From an uncultured Cytophagaceae bacterium (GTDB lineage Bacteria; Bacteroidota; Bacteroidia; Cytophagales; Spirosomataceae): DNA of 32,025 bases. The translations under genes were made by a program, and so were the position numbers. Position 1 is the first letter of the stretch, and each line of letters opens with the position of its first letter. The notes beneath the pieces were generated by a model. That model worked only from the letters and a program-made list of their open reading frames with translations. It had not been told where the DNA came from and ran no database searches. The stretch is taken from positions 1 through 32,025 of the forward strand of contig CAILUB010000362.1 in NCBI GenBank assembly GCA_903837305.1, in the 5' to 3' direction. Positions 24,842 through 32,025 of the stretch are shown one piece after another.

Positions 24842-27279
24842 ATTACCCCGTAAATCTTGCCGAAAAACTGGGTTTCAACCAGGTAAAAGAGGAAATTAAG
24901 CAACTTTGCTTAAGTCAGATGGGGCTGGAATATGCCGATAAAATGCGTTTTTCAGACCGATTCCCTTTGGTCAAACAATGGGTAGAACAGGTCGATGAGA
25001 TGAATCGTATTTTGGGCGAGCACGGTGGCGAATTTCCGCAAACAGATTATTACGACTTACGTTCTTATCTAAGTCCGCTGCAGCTGGAAGGTCATTATTT
25101 GTCAGCAGACGAGTGGAGAGATTGGCAGCGTGCATTGACGGTTTTGTATGAAACCATTCGGTTCTTTGCATCTATCGATTCTGCCGAATACCCAGAAATA
25201 CACAAAATTACACAGCATTTTCTCACCAAAGGTGCGGAAAGCGAGGGGGATTTCAGACAGATCATTCCGATTATTCAGGATTTGGATCGCGTATTTGATG
25301 TAAATGGTCAAATCAAGGAAACGGCCTCCCCTGCTTTAGGCGATTTACGACGCCAGCGGATTGCAGAAGAGCAAGGACTTCGTAAGAAACTCGACTCCTA
25401 TTTAAGCCAGGCCTATAAAGAGGGCTGGGTCAGCAAGGATTTCTCCTTAACCTTGCGAAATGGCCGGATGGTGATTCCTTTAGCGGCAGAGCACAAGCGA
25501 AAGATCAAAGGTTTTGTTCAAGATGAATCAGATACCGGGAAAACCGTCTTTTTAGAGCCCGCGGATGCCTTAGCGATGAACAATGAGATCAAGTCTTTGG
25601 AATCAGCTGAGCGTCGCGAGATTATCCAGATTTTATCGAAGCTGTCGGACCGAATTCGTCCTTTAACTCCCTTTTTAGCTCATGCCTTTTCGTGGTTAGG
25701 TCTGATTGACTTTATTCGGGCCAAAGCCATTTGGGGAAGCGCTCACAAAGCCATCAAGCCTACGTTTATTCAAGATAAACCGATCGTTAATTGGACTGAT
25801 GCGCGTCATCCCTTATTGGAAAAATCGCTCGAAAAAATTGGTAAGAAGATTAAACCACTGACCATTCGTTTAGAAGATGACCGCCGCATTATGGTCGTTT
25901 CAGGTCCCAATGCGGGAGGTAAATCCGTAACATTGAGCACAGTAGGTTTATTGCAATTCTTATTCCAATCCGGCTGTTTAGTGCCATTAGCCGAAGGCAG
26001 CACGATGGGATTCTTCTCCCAACTCTTCCTAGATATGGGGGATGAACAAAATCTAGAAAACGAATTAAGTACCTATTCGTCCCATTTAAGTAACATGCGG
26101 CATTTCTTGCAGCATGTAAATGAGAAAACGCTGATTTTAGTCGATGAATTCGGAACTGGAACAGAGCCCTCTTTAGGAGGAGCGATTGCGGAATCCATCT
26201 TAGAGAAACTAGCCGATAAAGGATGTTACGGCGCGATTAATACACACTTTGGTAACTTAAAAAGTCTAGCTGATCGCCAAAAAGGGCTATTCAACGCCGC
26301 CATGCGTTACGATACCGAACACTTGGAACCTCAATTCATCTTGGATATGGGAAAACCGGGTAGTTCATTTGCCTTTGAAATCGCTCAGAAGATTGGATTG
26401 CCTAAGGCCATCATCGAAAATGCACGCAAGAAACTAGGCAAAAAACAGGTGGATTTTGACAAGTTATTGCTGGAAACGGAGACGGAGAAGCAGATTTGGG
26501 AGAGCAAAAATGCTAGTTTAGCACTCGCTAATGAGCAGGCACTTTCCATCAAGGAAAACTATGAGCGGCTCAAAAATCACGTACAAGAGGAGCAGAAAGC
26601 CATGTTAAATGCGGCGAAGGCTGAGGCAAAAAAGATTATTCAGGAGGCAAATCAACGGATTGAGCAAACAATTCGCCAGATAAAGGAGAAGGAAGCTGAC
26701 AAGGAGAAAACGAAGGAATTGCGCGCGGATTTAGAACAATTCGTTCAGAAAGAATTAAAAACCGTTGCTCCATTAAAGGTCGTTTCTGAAACTCCAGGAA
26801 TCGTTTACGCGAACTCCCCTATCGCTGTGGGCGATTGGGTGGTGATTAAAGGGAGTGGCGACGAACCTACTTTGGGACAAATACTCGAACTAAAAGGCAA
26901 AGACGCGGTCATTTCTTTGGGAGCCATTCGCAGTACGATCAAACTAAATCGACTTCAAAAAATCATCGCGCCCAAACAACCCAAGAAAAGCACAGCCCCC
27001 CTTCGTGGCATCGACATCAATGATCGAATGGCGCAATTTCAACTTAAACTAGATATTAGGGGGAAGCGAGCAGAAGAAGTCTATGTTATTTTAGACCAAT
27101 ACATCAATGATTGCCTCTTATTAGGTGTTCCGGAAGTTCAAATTCTGCACGGAAAAGGAGATGGAATTTTACGTACGCTCATCCGGGAACAATTACGCCG
27201 TTATCGGGAAATCAAAAACAGTACGGACGAACATGCAGACCGTGGCGGTGCGGGAATCACCATCGTCACCTTCAAATGA
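24838..27279 (+). CDS. mutS2: MutS2 family ATPase/endonuclease
   Basis: 813 aa, typical length. N-terminal core/clamp helices (1-300), MutS-type ATPase with Walker A SGPNAGGKS (355-363), Walker B LILVDEFGTGTEP (432-444) and the THF switch in INTHFGNLKSL. A long coiled coil follows (about 510-650, rich in K/E/Q), then a KOW-like small domain (VGDWVVIKGSGDEPTLGQI) and a C-terminal Smr domain (LDIRGKRAEEVYVILDQYI, HGKGDGILR). It lacks the mismatch-recognition domain of MutS. In other bacteria MutS2 suppresses recombination or acts on stalled and collided ribosomes through the Smr domain. It overlaps both neighbours by 4 bp. Confidence 0.95.
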   Translation: MNYPVNLAEKLGFNQVKEEIKQLCLSQMGLEYADKMRFSDRFPLVKQWVEQVDEMNRILGEHGGEFPQTDYYDLRSYLSPLQLEGHYLSADEWRDWQRALTVLYETIRFFASIDSAEYPEIHKITQHFLTKGAESEGDFRQIIPIIQDLDRVFDVNGQIKETASPALGDLRRQRIAEEQGLRKKLDSYLSQAYKEGWVSKDFSLTLRNGRMVIPLAAEHKRKIKGFVQDESDTGKTVFLEPADALAMNNEIKSLESAERREIIQILSKLSDRIRPLTPFLAHAFSWLGLIDFIRAKAIWGSAHKAIKPTFIQDKPIVNWTDARHPLLEKSLEKIGKKIKPLTIRLEDDRRIMVVSGPNAGGKSVTLSTVGLLQFLFQSGCLVPLAEGSTMGFFSQLFLDMGDEQNLENELSTYSSHLSNMRHFLQHVNEKTLILVDEFGTGTEPSLGGAIAESILEKLADKGCYGAINTHFGNLKSLADRQKGLFNAAMRYDTEHLEPQFILDMGKPGSSFAFEIAQKIGLPKAIIENARKKLGKKQVDFDKLLLETETEKQIWESKNASLALANEQALSIKENYERLKNHVQEEQKAMLNAAKAEAKKIIQEANQRIEQTIRQIKEKEADKEKTKELRADLEQFVQKELKTVAPLKVVSETPGIVYANSPIAVGDWVVIKGSGDEPTLGQILELKGKDAVISLGAIRSTIKLNRLQKIIAPKQPKKSTAPLRGIDINDRMAQFQLKLDIRGKRAEEVYVILDQYINDCLLLGVPEVQILHGKGDGILRTLIREQLRRYREIKNSTDEHADRGGAGITIVTFK

Positions 27280-27764
27280 TACGTATTCTAGCTATTCTTT
27301 TTGCCCTATTTCTACTAAGTAGTTGTATGTTTAAATACGCAACTGGACTTAGTCAAATTCAACAAGAAAAATACGAACAAGCCACCTATAATCTCTCAGT
27401 GGCTCTTTCAAAAGCCCCCAATAACCCAGCAATCTACTTCGCAAGGGCTTTTTCCCGCGGATCGATGGAGCAATATTCTGGAGCCATTTCTGACTTAACA
27501 AAAGCTATTCGCCTAGATTCAACGAATGCGGATTATTATTTCTACCGCGGCTTTTACAAATCCAAATTAGGCAACGATAAAGGAGCGATCCGCGACTATT
27601 CACAATCCATCATTCGGTATCCCTATTACGCGGAAAGCTATTATAATCGTGGGTTAAATTTGATGCATTTGGGTTTATTGGACGATGCGTGCCTTGATTT
27701 CAAGACGGCGATTGAGCTGGGAGATACTTTGTCCTTGAAGTACCAAGCTTCTCTTTGTAGATAA
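27276..27764 (+). CDS. Small TPR-repeat lipoprotein
   Basis: 162 aa from the ATG at 27276, which overlaps the mutS2 stop as ATGA; the longer ORF-track start at 27111 runs inside mutS2 and is rejected. MIRILAILFALFLLSSC gives a lipobox with Cys17. The remainder is three to four TPR units: YEQATYNLSVALSKAPNNPAIYFARAFSRG, YSGAISDLTKAIRLDSTNADYYFYRGFYKSKLG, KGAIRDYSQSIIRYPYYAESYYNRGLNLMHLG. No enzymatic domain. It is similar in design to the TPR lipoprotein at 13157 but not a recent duplicate by eye. Its stop codon lies inside a copy of an intergenic repeat (see 27760). Confidence 0.82.
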   Translation: MIRILAILFALFLLSSCMFKYATGLSQIQQEKYEQATYNLSVALSKAPNNPAIYFARAFSRGSMEQYSGAISDLTKAIRLDSTNADYYFYRGFYKSKLGNDKGAIRDYSQSIIRYPYYAESYYNRGLNLMHLGLLDDACLDFKTAIELGDTLSLKYQASLCR

Positions 27765-27782
27765 GAGAGAAGAGAGTAGAGA
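27760..27782 (+). repeat. Intergenic AG-rich repeat copy 1, starting at a stop codon
   Basis: GATAAGAGAGAAGAGAGTAGAGA includes the TAA of the TPR lipoprotein gene. It matches the minus-strand sequence at 31757-31779 at 21 of 23 positions (GATAAGAGAGTATAGAGTAGAGA). Confidence 0.55.
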
Positions 27783-27790
27783 GGTGATAA

Positions 27791-27815
27791 TGGTGAATGG
27801 TAATTGGTGAATGGT
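27791..27815 (+). repeat. Tandem TGGTGAATGGT repeat
   Basis: Two exact 11-bp copies, 27791-27801 and 27805-27815, with a 14-bp period, directly after the AG-rich repeat. No coding or terminator role is visible. Confidence 0.6.
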
Positions 27816-27827
27816 GGGTTCATTTGC

Positions 27828-27858
27828 TTTGAAAGCCAGTGAAAATTCGTGTTATTTG
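27828..27858 (+). promoter_or_regulatory. Candidate promoter of the slyD-like/yfhO-like/yicC operon
   Basis: TTTG (27828-27831), 19-base spacer, then GTTATTTG (27851-27858), which keeps TTTG of the -7 consensus TAnnTTTG but not its TA. It would give a leader of about 25-30 nt before the ATG at 27890. Confidence 0.4.
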
Positions 27859-27889
27859 TAGCTTATTTTTTAATTTATAACGATTCAAT

Positions 27890-28318
27890 ATGTCTATTGC
27901 AAAAACCGGCGACAAGGTTGCCGTACACTACACAGGTAAACACACCGACGGTTCTATTTTTGACTCTTCTGTAGGAAGAACACCCCTTGAATTTCAATTA
28001 GGTTCAGGCATGGTCATCAAAGGTTTTGATGATGGCGTAACTGGAATGACTATTGGTGAGAAAAAAACGGTGGTTATACCAGCTGCCGAGGCCTATGGAG
28101 AGCATTCTCCAGAAAATACAGTGACCTTAGAACGTGCTCAAATTCCTCCTCACATTGAATTAGAATTAGGTGCTTCTTTGTCAATGCACCAAGATGGTGG
28201 TCATGTGGTAGAGGTAGTTATCACTGACTTAACAGATTCTCATGTAACTTTAGATGCAAATCACCCATTGGCTGGTCGTGATTTAACATTTGAATTAGAA
28301 TTAGTATCGATTTCATAA
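27890..28318 (+). CDS. FKBP-type peptidyl-prolyl cis-trans isomerase, SlyD-like
   Basis: 142 aa. FKBP core at 1-68 and 120-142 (GDKVAVHYTGKHTDGSIFDSS, PLEFQLGSGMVIKGFDDGVTGMTIGEKKTVVIPAAEAYGEH), interrupted at about 70-118 by the insert-in-flap chaperone domain typical of SlyD (TLERAQIPPHIELELGASLSM, HVVEVVITDLTDSHVTLDANHPLAGRDLTFELELVSI). The His/Cys-rich metal-binding tail of E. coli SlyD is absent. No signal peptide, so a cytoplasmic folding helper that catalyses prolyl isomerisation. The gene is followed after 3 bp by the YfhO-like gene. Confidence 0.92.
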   Translation: MSIAKTGDKVAVHYTGKHTDGSIFDSSVGRTPLEFQLGSGMVIKGFDDGVTGMTIGEKKTVVIPAAEAYGEHSPENTVTLERAQIPPHIELELGASLSMHQDGGHVVEVVITDLTDSHVTLDANHPLAGRDLTFELELVSIS

Positions 28319-28321
28319 ACT

Positions 28322-30760
28322 ATGAAAATTAATTTGCGCTCCTTTGCCCCCCACGGGATTGTCCTTATGGGTTTCCTATTGATCGCTTTTATCTATTGTG
28401 GGCCCGTTCTACAAGGAAAAGTATTGATTCAACACGATATTCAGCAAGCCCAGGCGGCGGCACAGGAGAGCATACAATACAAAGAGAAAACGGGTGAAGA
28501 TGCGTGGTGGTCGAACTCGATGTTTGGGGGAATGCCTACTTACCAAATTTCAGGATCTTATCCCTATTCTATTTCTGCCAAAATAGGTTCTTTCATTACC
28601 AATCTCCTTCCAAGTCCAGTGAACTTACTTGTCTTGCAGATGTTAGGCATGTATATTTTGCTTTGGGCGATGGGATCCTCTCCTATCTTAGGATTTGCTG
28701 GAGCCGTTTTTTACGCCTTTGCGACGTATAACATGGTTATTATCCCAGCTGGACACACCTCAAAAGTTTTGGCCTTGGCTTATGCTCCGATCGTTCTAGC
28801 TGGTGTGAAACTAGGATGGGGTAATAGAAAATGGCTAGGCGCTGCCCTATTCACGCTCGGAATGGCACTCGAATTATATGCCAACCACGTCCAAATTACG
28901 TATTACCTTTTCTTCATCATTGGATTTTACTTGGTTTACACCTTTTCTAAGGCAATTAGTCAGAAGACCCTTGCCGACTGGTTCAAACGCGGATTGTTGC
29001 TAGGATTGGGTTTAGTTTTAGCTTTAGGAACTCACTCGATGCGTCTTTGGAATAACTACGAATATGCTAAAGAAACAACGCGTGGTGCCTCCGAACTAAG
29101 CGCCAACAAATCGCGTGGAGATGGTTTAGACCAAACTTACGCTTTTGATTGGTCCTATGGTATCGCTGAAACTGGGACATTACTAATCCCCAATTTCATG
29201 GGAGGAGCTTCTGCGGGAGATTTAGGAGGAACCGCTTCTAACACCTACCAGACGATGACTAATGCAGGCATTCCAGAGGAGCAAGCTTTGGGATTCGTAG
29301 AAAAAGGTCCGGCCTATTGGGGTGAACAAAGTTATACCGCAGGTCCTGCCTATGCGGGTGCACTTGTGATCTTCTTGTTTTTGTTTGGTGCCTTCTATAT
29401 TAAATCTGAAGAAAAGTGGTGGATCATTGGATTTACAGCCCTTTTCATCACCTTCGCCTGGGGTAAATATTTCTTCTTTAACGGATTTCTCTTCCAATAT
29501 TTCCCCTTGTTCAACAAATTCAGGGCAATCACCATGGTGCTTTCCTTTGTACAGCTAGGTTTCGTTAGTTTGGGTATATTAGGGCTAATTCGATTCATTC
29601 AACTTAAATCCACTTGGTCCGATATCAAAAAACCGCTTTTATATGCCGCAGGTTTAAGCGGAGGACTTGCCTTGTTTTTCGGAATGGCTCCTGACTTATT
29701 TCTTGACTTTAAAGGTCCTAACTTTGGTGGGGCTCTGATTCAAGATACGGCACTAAACAACCAAATCTGGCGAAGCATTCAACTAGATCGAATCGATTTA
29801 TTTCAATCTGACGCCTTCCGTAGCTTCTTTATTGTACTCATTGGAACTGGCATCTTATGGGTGGCAAGTACAGGAAAAGTAAAAAAATCCATTTGGCTAC
29901 TTGCGTTAGTTCTCTTAGGTATATTCGACTTAACTCCAGTGGCAAAACGCTATTTTGGCAAAGAATTTTTTGTTTCTAAAGCGACTCTTGATGAGCAAAT
30001 TTTACCTACGCCAGCCGATCAAAAAATCTTACAAGATTCTACGCATTACCGTGTGGTGAATGTGGCAACCAGCTTTATGAACGATGCGACTACATCCTAT
30101 TACCACCAATCAGTGGGAGGATATCACGCAGCTAAACTACGTCGTTACCAAGAATTAATTGAGAAGCAATTCACCGCAAATCCAGGACAAATGAATATCC
30201 TGAATATGCTCAATACAAAATACATCCTAAGCCCTGATTCGACCGGCCAATTAACACCACAAACCAATCCCGGAGCTTTAGGCAATGCGTGGTTTGTTTC
30301 AGCTGTTAATCTTGTTCCATCAGCAGATAGTGCCTTGAATGGAATTGGGAAGATAGATCCGCGTTCTGTGGCTTTAGTGGAACAAAAAGATGCCGCATAC
30401 CTACCTGCTAAAGAGTTTAAGACGGAAGGTAGTATTCAATTAACGGAGTATAAGCCGAATCATCTAACCTACAGTTCTAATTCGAAGGTTCCAAGCTTTG
30501 CGGTTTTCTCTGAAATTTACTACCGTGGAAACAAAGATTGGAAGGCCTATATCGATGGAAAAGAAACAAATCACGTACAAGCAGATTATATTTTACGTGG
30601 CTTAGCGATTCCCGCTGGGAAACATACCATTGAATTTAAATTTGCTCCCATTTCCGTTATTACTGGAAATAAAATTGACTTAGGGGCTTCCATCGCGATG
30701 CTTTTATTTATTGCATTTGCTTTTTACCAAGCGGCTAAGGCCAAAAAAGAAACGATATGA
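28322..30760 (+). CDS. YfhO-family large membrane protein (putative glycosyltransferase-like)
   Basis: 812 aa. About 12-13 transmembrane segments in the first two thirds ([73 protein letters not shown] and more), an extracytoplasmic segment of about 250 residues (about 545-775: [20 protein letters not shown] to [15 protein letters not shown]), and a final TM helix before a KAKKET tail. [15 protein letters not shown] near the start and [14 protein letters not shown] are characteristic of the Bacteroidota YfhO-like family. YfhO proteins are related to GT-C-type membrane glycosyltransferases and in Firmicutes are linked to lipoteichoic acid glycosylation; the substrate in Bacteroidota is unknown. 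It overlaps yicC by 4 bp (ATGA). Confidence 0.85.
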   Translation: MKINLRSFAPHGIVLMGFLLIAFIYCGPVLQGKVLIQHDIQQAQAAAQESIQYKEKTGEDAWWSNSMFGGMPTYQISGSYPYSISAKIGSFITNLLPSPVNLLVLQMLGMYILLWAMGSSPILGFAGAVFYAFATYNMVIIPAGHTSKVLALAYAPIVLAGVKLGWGNRKWLGAALFTLGMALELYANHVQITYYLFFIIGFYLVYTFSKAISQKTLADWFKRGLLLGLGLVLALGTHSMRLWNNYEYAKETTRGASELSANKSRGDGLDQTYAFDWSYGIAETGTLLIPNFMGGASAGDLGGTASNTYQTMTNAGIPEEQALGFVEKGPAYWGEQSYTAGPAYAGALVIFLFLFGAFYIKSEEKWWIIGFTALFITFAWGKYFFFNGFLFQYFPLFNKFRAITMVLSFVQLGFVSLGILGLIRFIQLKSTWSDIKKPLLYAAGLSGGLALFFGMAPDLFLDFKGPNFGGALIQDTALNNQIWRSIQLDRIDLFQSDAFRSFFIVLIGTGILWVASTGKVKKSIWLLALVLLGIFDLTPVAKRYFGKEFFVSKATLDEQILPTPADQKILQDSTHYRVVNVATSFMNDATTSYYHQSVGGYHAAKLRRYQELIEKQFTANPGQMNILNMLNTKYILSPDSTGQLTPQTNPGALGNAWFVSAVNLVPSADSALNGIGKIDPRSVALVEQKDAAYLPAKEFKTEGSIQLTEYKPNHLTYSSNSKVPSFAVFSEIYYRGNKDWKAYIDGKETNHVQADYILRGLAIPAGKHTIEFKFAPISVITGNKIDLGASIAMLLFIAFAFYQAAKAKKETI

Positions 30761-31647
30761 TCTACTCCATGACGGGTTTTGGAAAATCCCAAAAAGAACT
30801 ACAAGACCTTCAAATCCGTGTCGAAGTCAAAAGCTTAAATTCTAAATTTACCGATATCTTCTGTCGTGTCCCTAAATCACTATCAGCTAAAGAAATTGAT
30901 ATCCGCAATTACCTCACCCAACAATTAGAGCGAGGTAAAATGGAGTTGAATTTACATCTGCAAAAAAACACGGAAAACGTAGAACAAAGTATCTTACCCC
31001 AAGGCCAAATTTCCACCTACTTCACTGAATTAAAACGAGTTGCCTCTGAACTAGGCATTTCGAATATTGACGAGAATGCCTTGTACCTGCAAGCCATGTC
31101 GATGCCTAGTTTAAATGCATCGGATCATTCGCAAGACAACGAAGACGAAATTGAAGCACTTTGGAAAGTGGTATTCGAGGCCGTTCAGGAAGCAGTCAAA
31201 GAGTGCAAGGAGTTCCGTGCTCGGGAAGGCAAGGTAGTGGAGGATAAATTCCGTGAATACATCGCTGCCATCAAATCTGGATTAGCCCAAGTTTTAGAGC
31301 AAGACAAAATTCGTATGCCAGGTATCCGCGAACGGATGCGCAATGCGCTTTTGGAACTTGGTTTGAAAGAGGATTTTGACAAAAACCGCTTTGAACAAGA
31401 AGTCGTTTACTACATCGAAAAATTTGACATTTCAGAAGAAAAAGTACGTTTAGCGACCCACCTAGATTACTTCATTGAAATTCTAGAAGAAGGAAACGGA
31501 AAGAAACTCAACTTTATGGCCCAAGAAATTGGCCGTGAAATCAACACCATTGGCTCAAAAGCAAACGATTCTACTATTCAGCGTTTAGTTGTAAATATGA
31601 AGGATGAGCTGGAGAAAATTAAGGAGCAGACTGCAAACGTTTTATAA
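30757..31647 (+). CDS. yicC: YicC family endoribonuclease
   Basis: 296 aa, full length. [39 protein letters not shown] is the YicC N-terminal domain; the DUF1732 C-terminal block is present as [25 protein letters not shown] and [49 protein letters not shown]. In E. coli YicC is an endoribonuclease that promotes decay of specific small RNAs. In many genomes yicC is followed by gmk; here it is instead followed by a repeat region and a convergent transporter gene. Its start overlaps the YfhO-like stop, so it is the last cistron of that operon. Confidence 0.94.
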   Translation: MIYSMTGFGKSQKELQDLQIRVEVKSLNSKFTDIFCRVPKSLSAKEIDIRNYLTQQLERGKMELNLHLQKNTENVEQSILPQGQISTYFTELKRVASELGISNIDENALYLQAMSMPSLNASDHSQDNEDEIEALWKVVFEAVQEAVKECKEFRAREGKVVEDKFREYIAAIKSGLAQVLEQDKIRMPGIRERMRNALLELGLKEDFDKNRFEQEVVYYIEKFDISEEKVRLATHLDYFIEILEEGNGKKLNFMAQEIGREINTIGSKANDSTIQRLVVNMKDELEKIKEQTANVL

Positions 31648-31662
31648 TTGCGGGGCAATTTT
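31646..31662 (+). terminator. Weak hairpin after yicC, possible terminator
   Basis: AATTGC-GGG-GCAATT followed by TT then AAAA, starting in the stop codon of yicC. The stem is only 6 bp and the T run is short, so termination would be inefficient. Confidence 0.35.
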
Positions 31663-31668
31663 AAAACG

Positions 31669-31782
31669 TAGAGTATAGATTATAGAGTATAGATAAGAGA
31701 TAAATTTAAATGTTAGCCATAATCTATTCTATATAATCTTTACACTACTATCTCTACTCTATACTCTCTTATCTCTACTCTA
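31669..31782. repeat. Imperfect long inverted repeat between convergent genes, related to the 27760 repeat
   Basis: The left arm 31669-31704 (TAGAGTATAGATTATAGAG...) and the reverse complement of the right arm 31747-31782 match at 29 of 36 positions. On the minus strand the right arm begins exactly at the TAG stop of the EamA gene. A middle segment (aatctattctatataatctt) is a further degenerate copy. It may act as a transcript-end hairpin for both convergent genes. Confidence 0.6.
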
Positions 31783-32025
31783 AAGAATAATCAATGCAAT
31801 TCCAGCGCACCCCAACCCTATCCCTAACCACTGCTTGTTCGTCAACTTTTCTTTGAAGAAAATCAAAGCAGTTATGGCACTTAACAGAATCACTCCTAGG
31901 TTATAAATGGTCAATACCACCGCACCGTTTTGTTGGTAGGCATCTAAGGCTTTTAGCAAGAAATAGAAAGAGAAGAAATTAGGAAGACCTAAAGGAATTC
32001 CTGCTAAAACGGATCTTAATGACCA
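31780..32025 (-). CDS. EamA/DMT-family transporter, 3' end only
   Basis: Partial: 81 codons plus stop, open to the window edge, so the start lies outside. The minus strand reads WSLRSVLAGIPLGLPNFFSFYFLLKALDAYQQNGAVVLTIYNLGVILLSAITALIFFKEKLTNKQWLGIGLGCAGIALIIL. This is the end of the second EamA repeat: three hydrophobic helices with the FFKEKLTNKQWLGIGLGCAGIALI pattern (F-x-E-x-L-x-x-x-Q-x-x-G) that closes drug/metabolite transporters. The ORF track omits it because it has no start. The substrate is unknown. It is convergent with yicC. Confidence 0.85.
   Translation of the reverse strand, partial: WSLRSVLAGIPLGLPNFFSFYFLLKALDAYQQNGAVVLTIYNLGVILLSAITALIFFKEKLTNKQWLGIGLGCAGIALIIL

Noticed and set aside
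27111-27275. N-terminal extension of the TPR lipoprotein ORF
   Set aside because: The extension runs within the Smr domain of mutS2. The ATG at 27276 gives a proper lipoprotein signal peptide and an ATGA overlap.
1-32025. CRISPR array, tRNA, rRNA, prophage or defence island
   Set aside because: No regularly spaced repeats, no tRNA cloverleaf, no rRNA-like sequence and no phage or restriction/abortive-infection domains were seen. PorX has a PglZ domain but a receiver-domain architecture, so it is not part of a BREX system.

Overview
The window looks like chromosome of a member of the Bacteroidota, most likely order Cytophagales. The reasons are: a SusC/SusD pair, a PorX-type response regulator (type IX secretion regulator), DUF3078 and YfhO-like families, SPII lipoproteins with short signal peptides, an AT-rich genome, and promoters of the TTTG-N19-TAnnTTTG type. 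The placement is inference from gene content; there is no rRNA or tRNA gene in the window.

Layout. 1-630 is gene debris: a decayed IS3-family transposase (minus) abutting the 3' stump of a TIGR02757/DUF2400 gene (plus). 660-6588 (minus) is a three-gene SusC-SusD-lipoprotein operon ending in a strong hairpin terminator. A 438-bp divergent regulatory region with two perfect dyads separates it from an aldose 1-epimerase-like gene. 7939-12975 holds a DUF3078 protein, a HesB/IscA-like plus Ppx/GppA pair, PorX, FtsE and a fructose-6-phosphate aldolase/transaldolase. Just upstream of the aldolase lies a small SRP RNA with its own promoter, absent from the ORF track. 13157-15138 (plus) is a TPR lipoprotein, a TMEM220-like membrane protein and a TIM-barrel sugar isomerase, closed by a bidirectional terminator. 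15191-22744 (minus) is a LolA-like protein, a TetA-type MFS transporter, a Tat-signal TIM-barrel protein, a GDPD-like protein and pyruvate carboxylase. 22930-27764 (plus) is an overlapping string: PdxA, a 2-hydroxyacid dehydrogenase (PdxB candidate), MutS2 and a TPR lipoprotein. 27890-31647 (plus) is a SlyD-like isomerase, a YfhO-like membrane protein and YicC. The 3' end of an EamA/DMT transporter closes the window.

Most of this is housekeeping and I see no defence island, CRISPR array, prophage or biosynthetic cluster. The most unusual item is a pyruvate carboxylase with a complete gamma-glutamylcyclotransferase-like (AIG2/GGACT) domain fused to its C-terminus after the biotinyl domain. Secondary items are the SRP RNA placed about 20 bp before the aldolase-ftsE pair, a HesB-like protein lacking the C-terminal Cys-x-Cys, a shared 23-36 bp intergenic repeat that begins at stop codons, two dyads upstream of susC, and the pdxA/PdxB-like overlap.

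Several ORF-track starts are TTG or internal extensions and were corrected here: DUF3078 to 7939, pyruvate carboxylase to 22744, pdxA to 22930, TPR lipoprotein to 27276.
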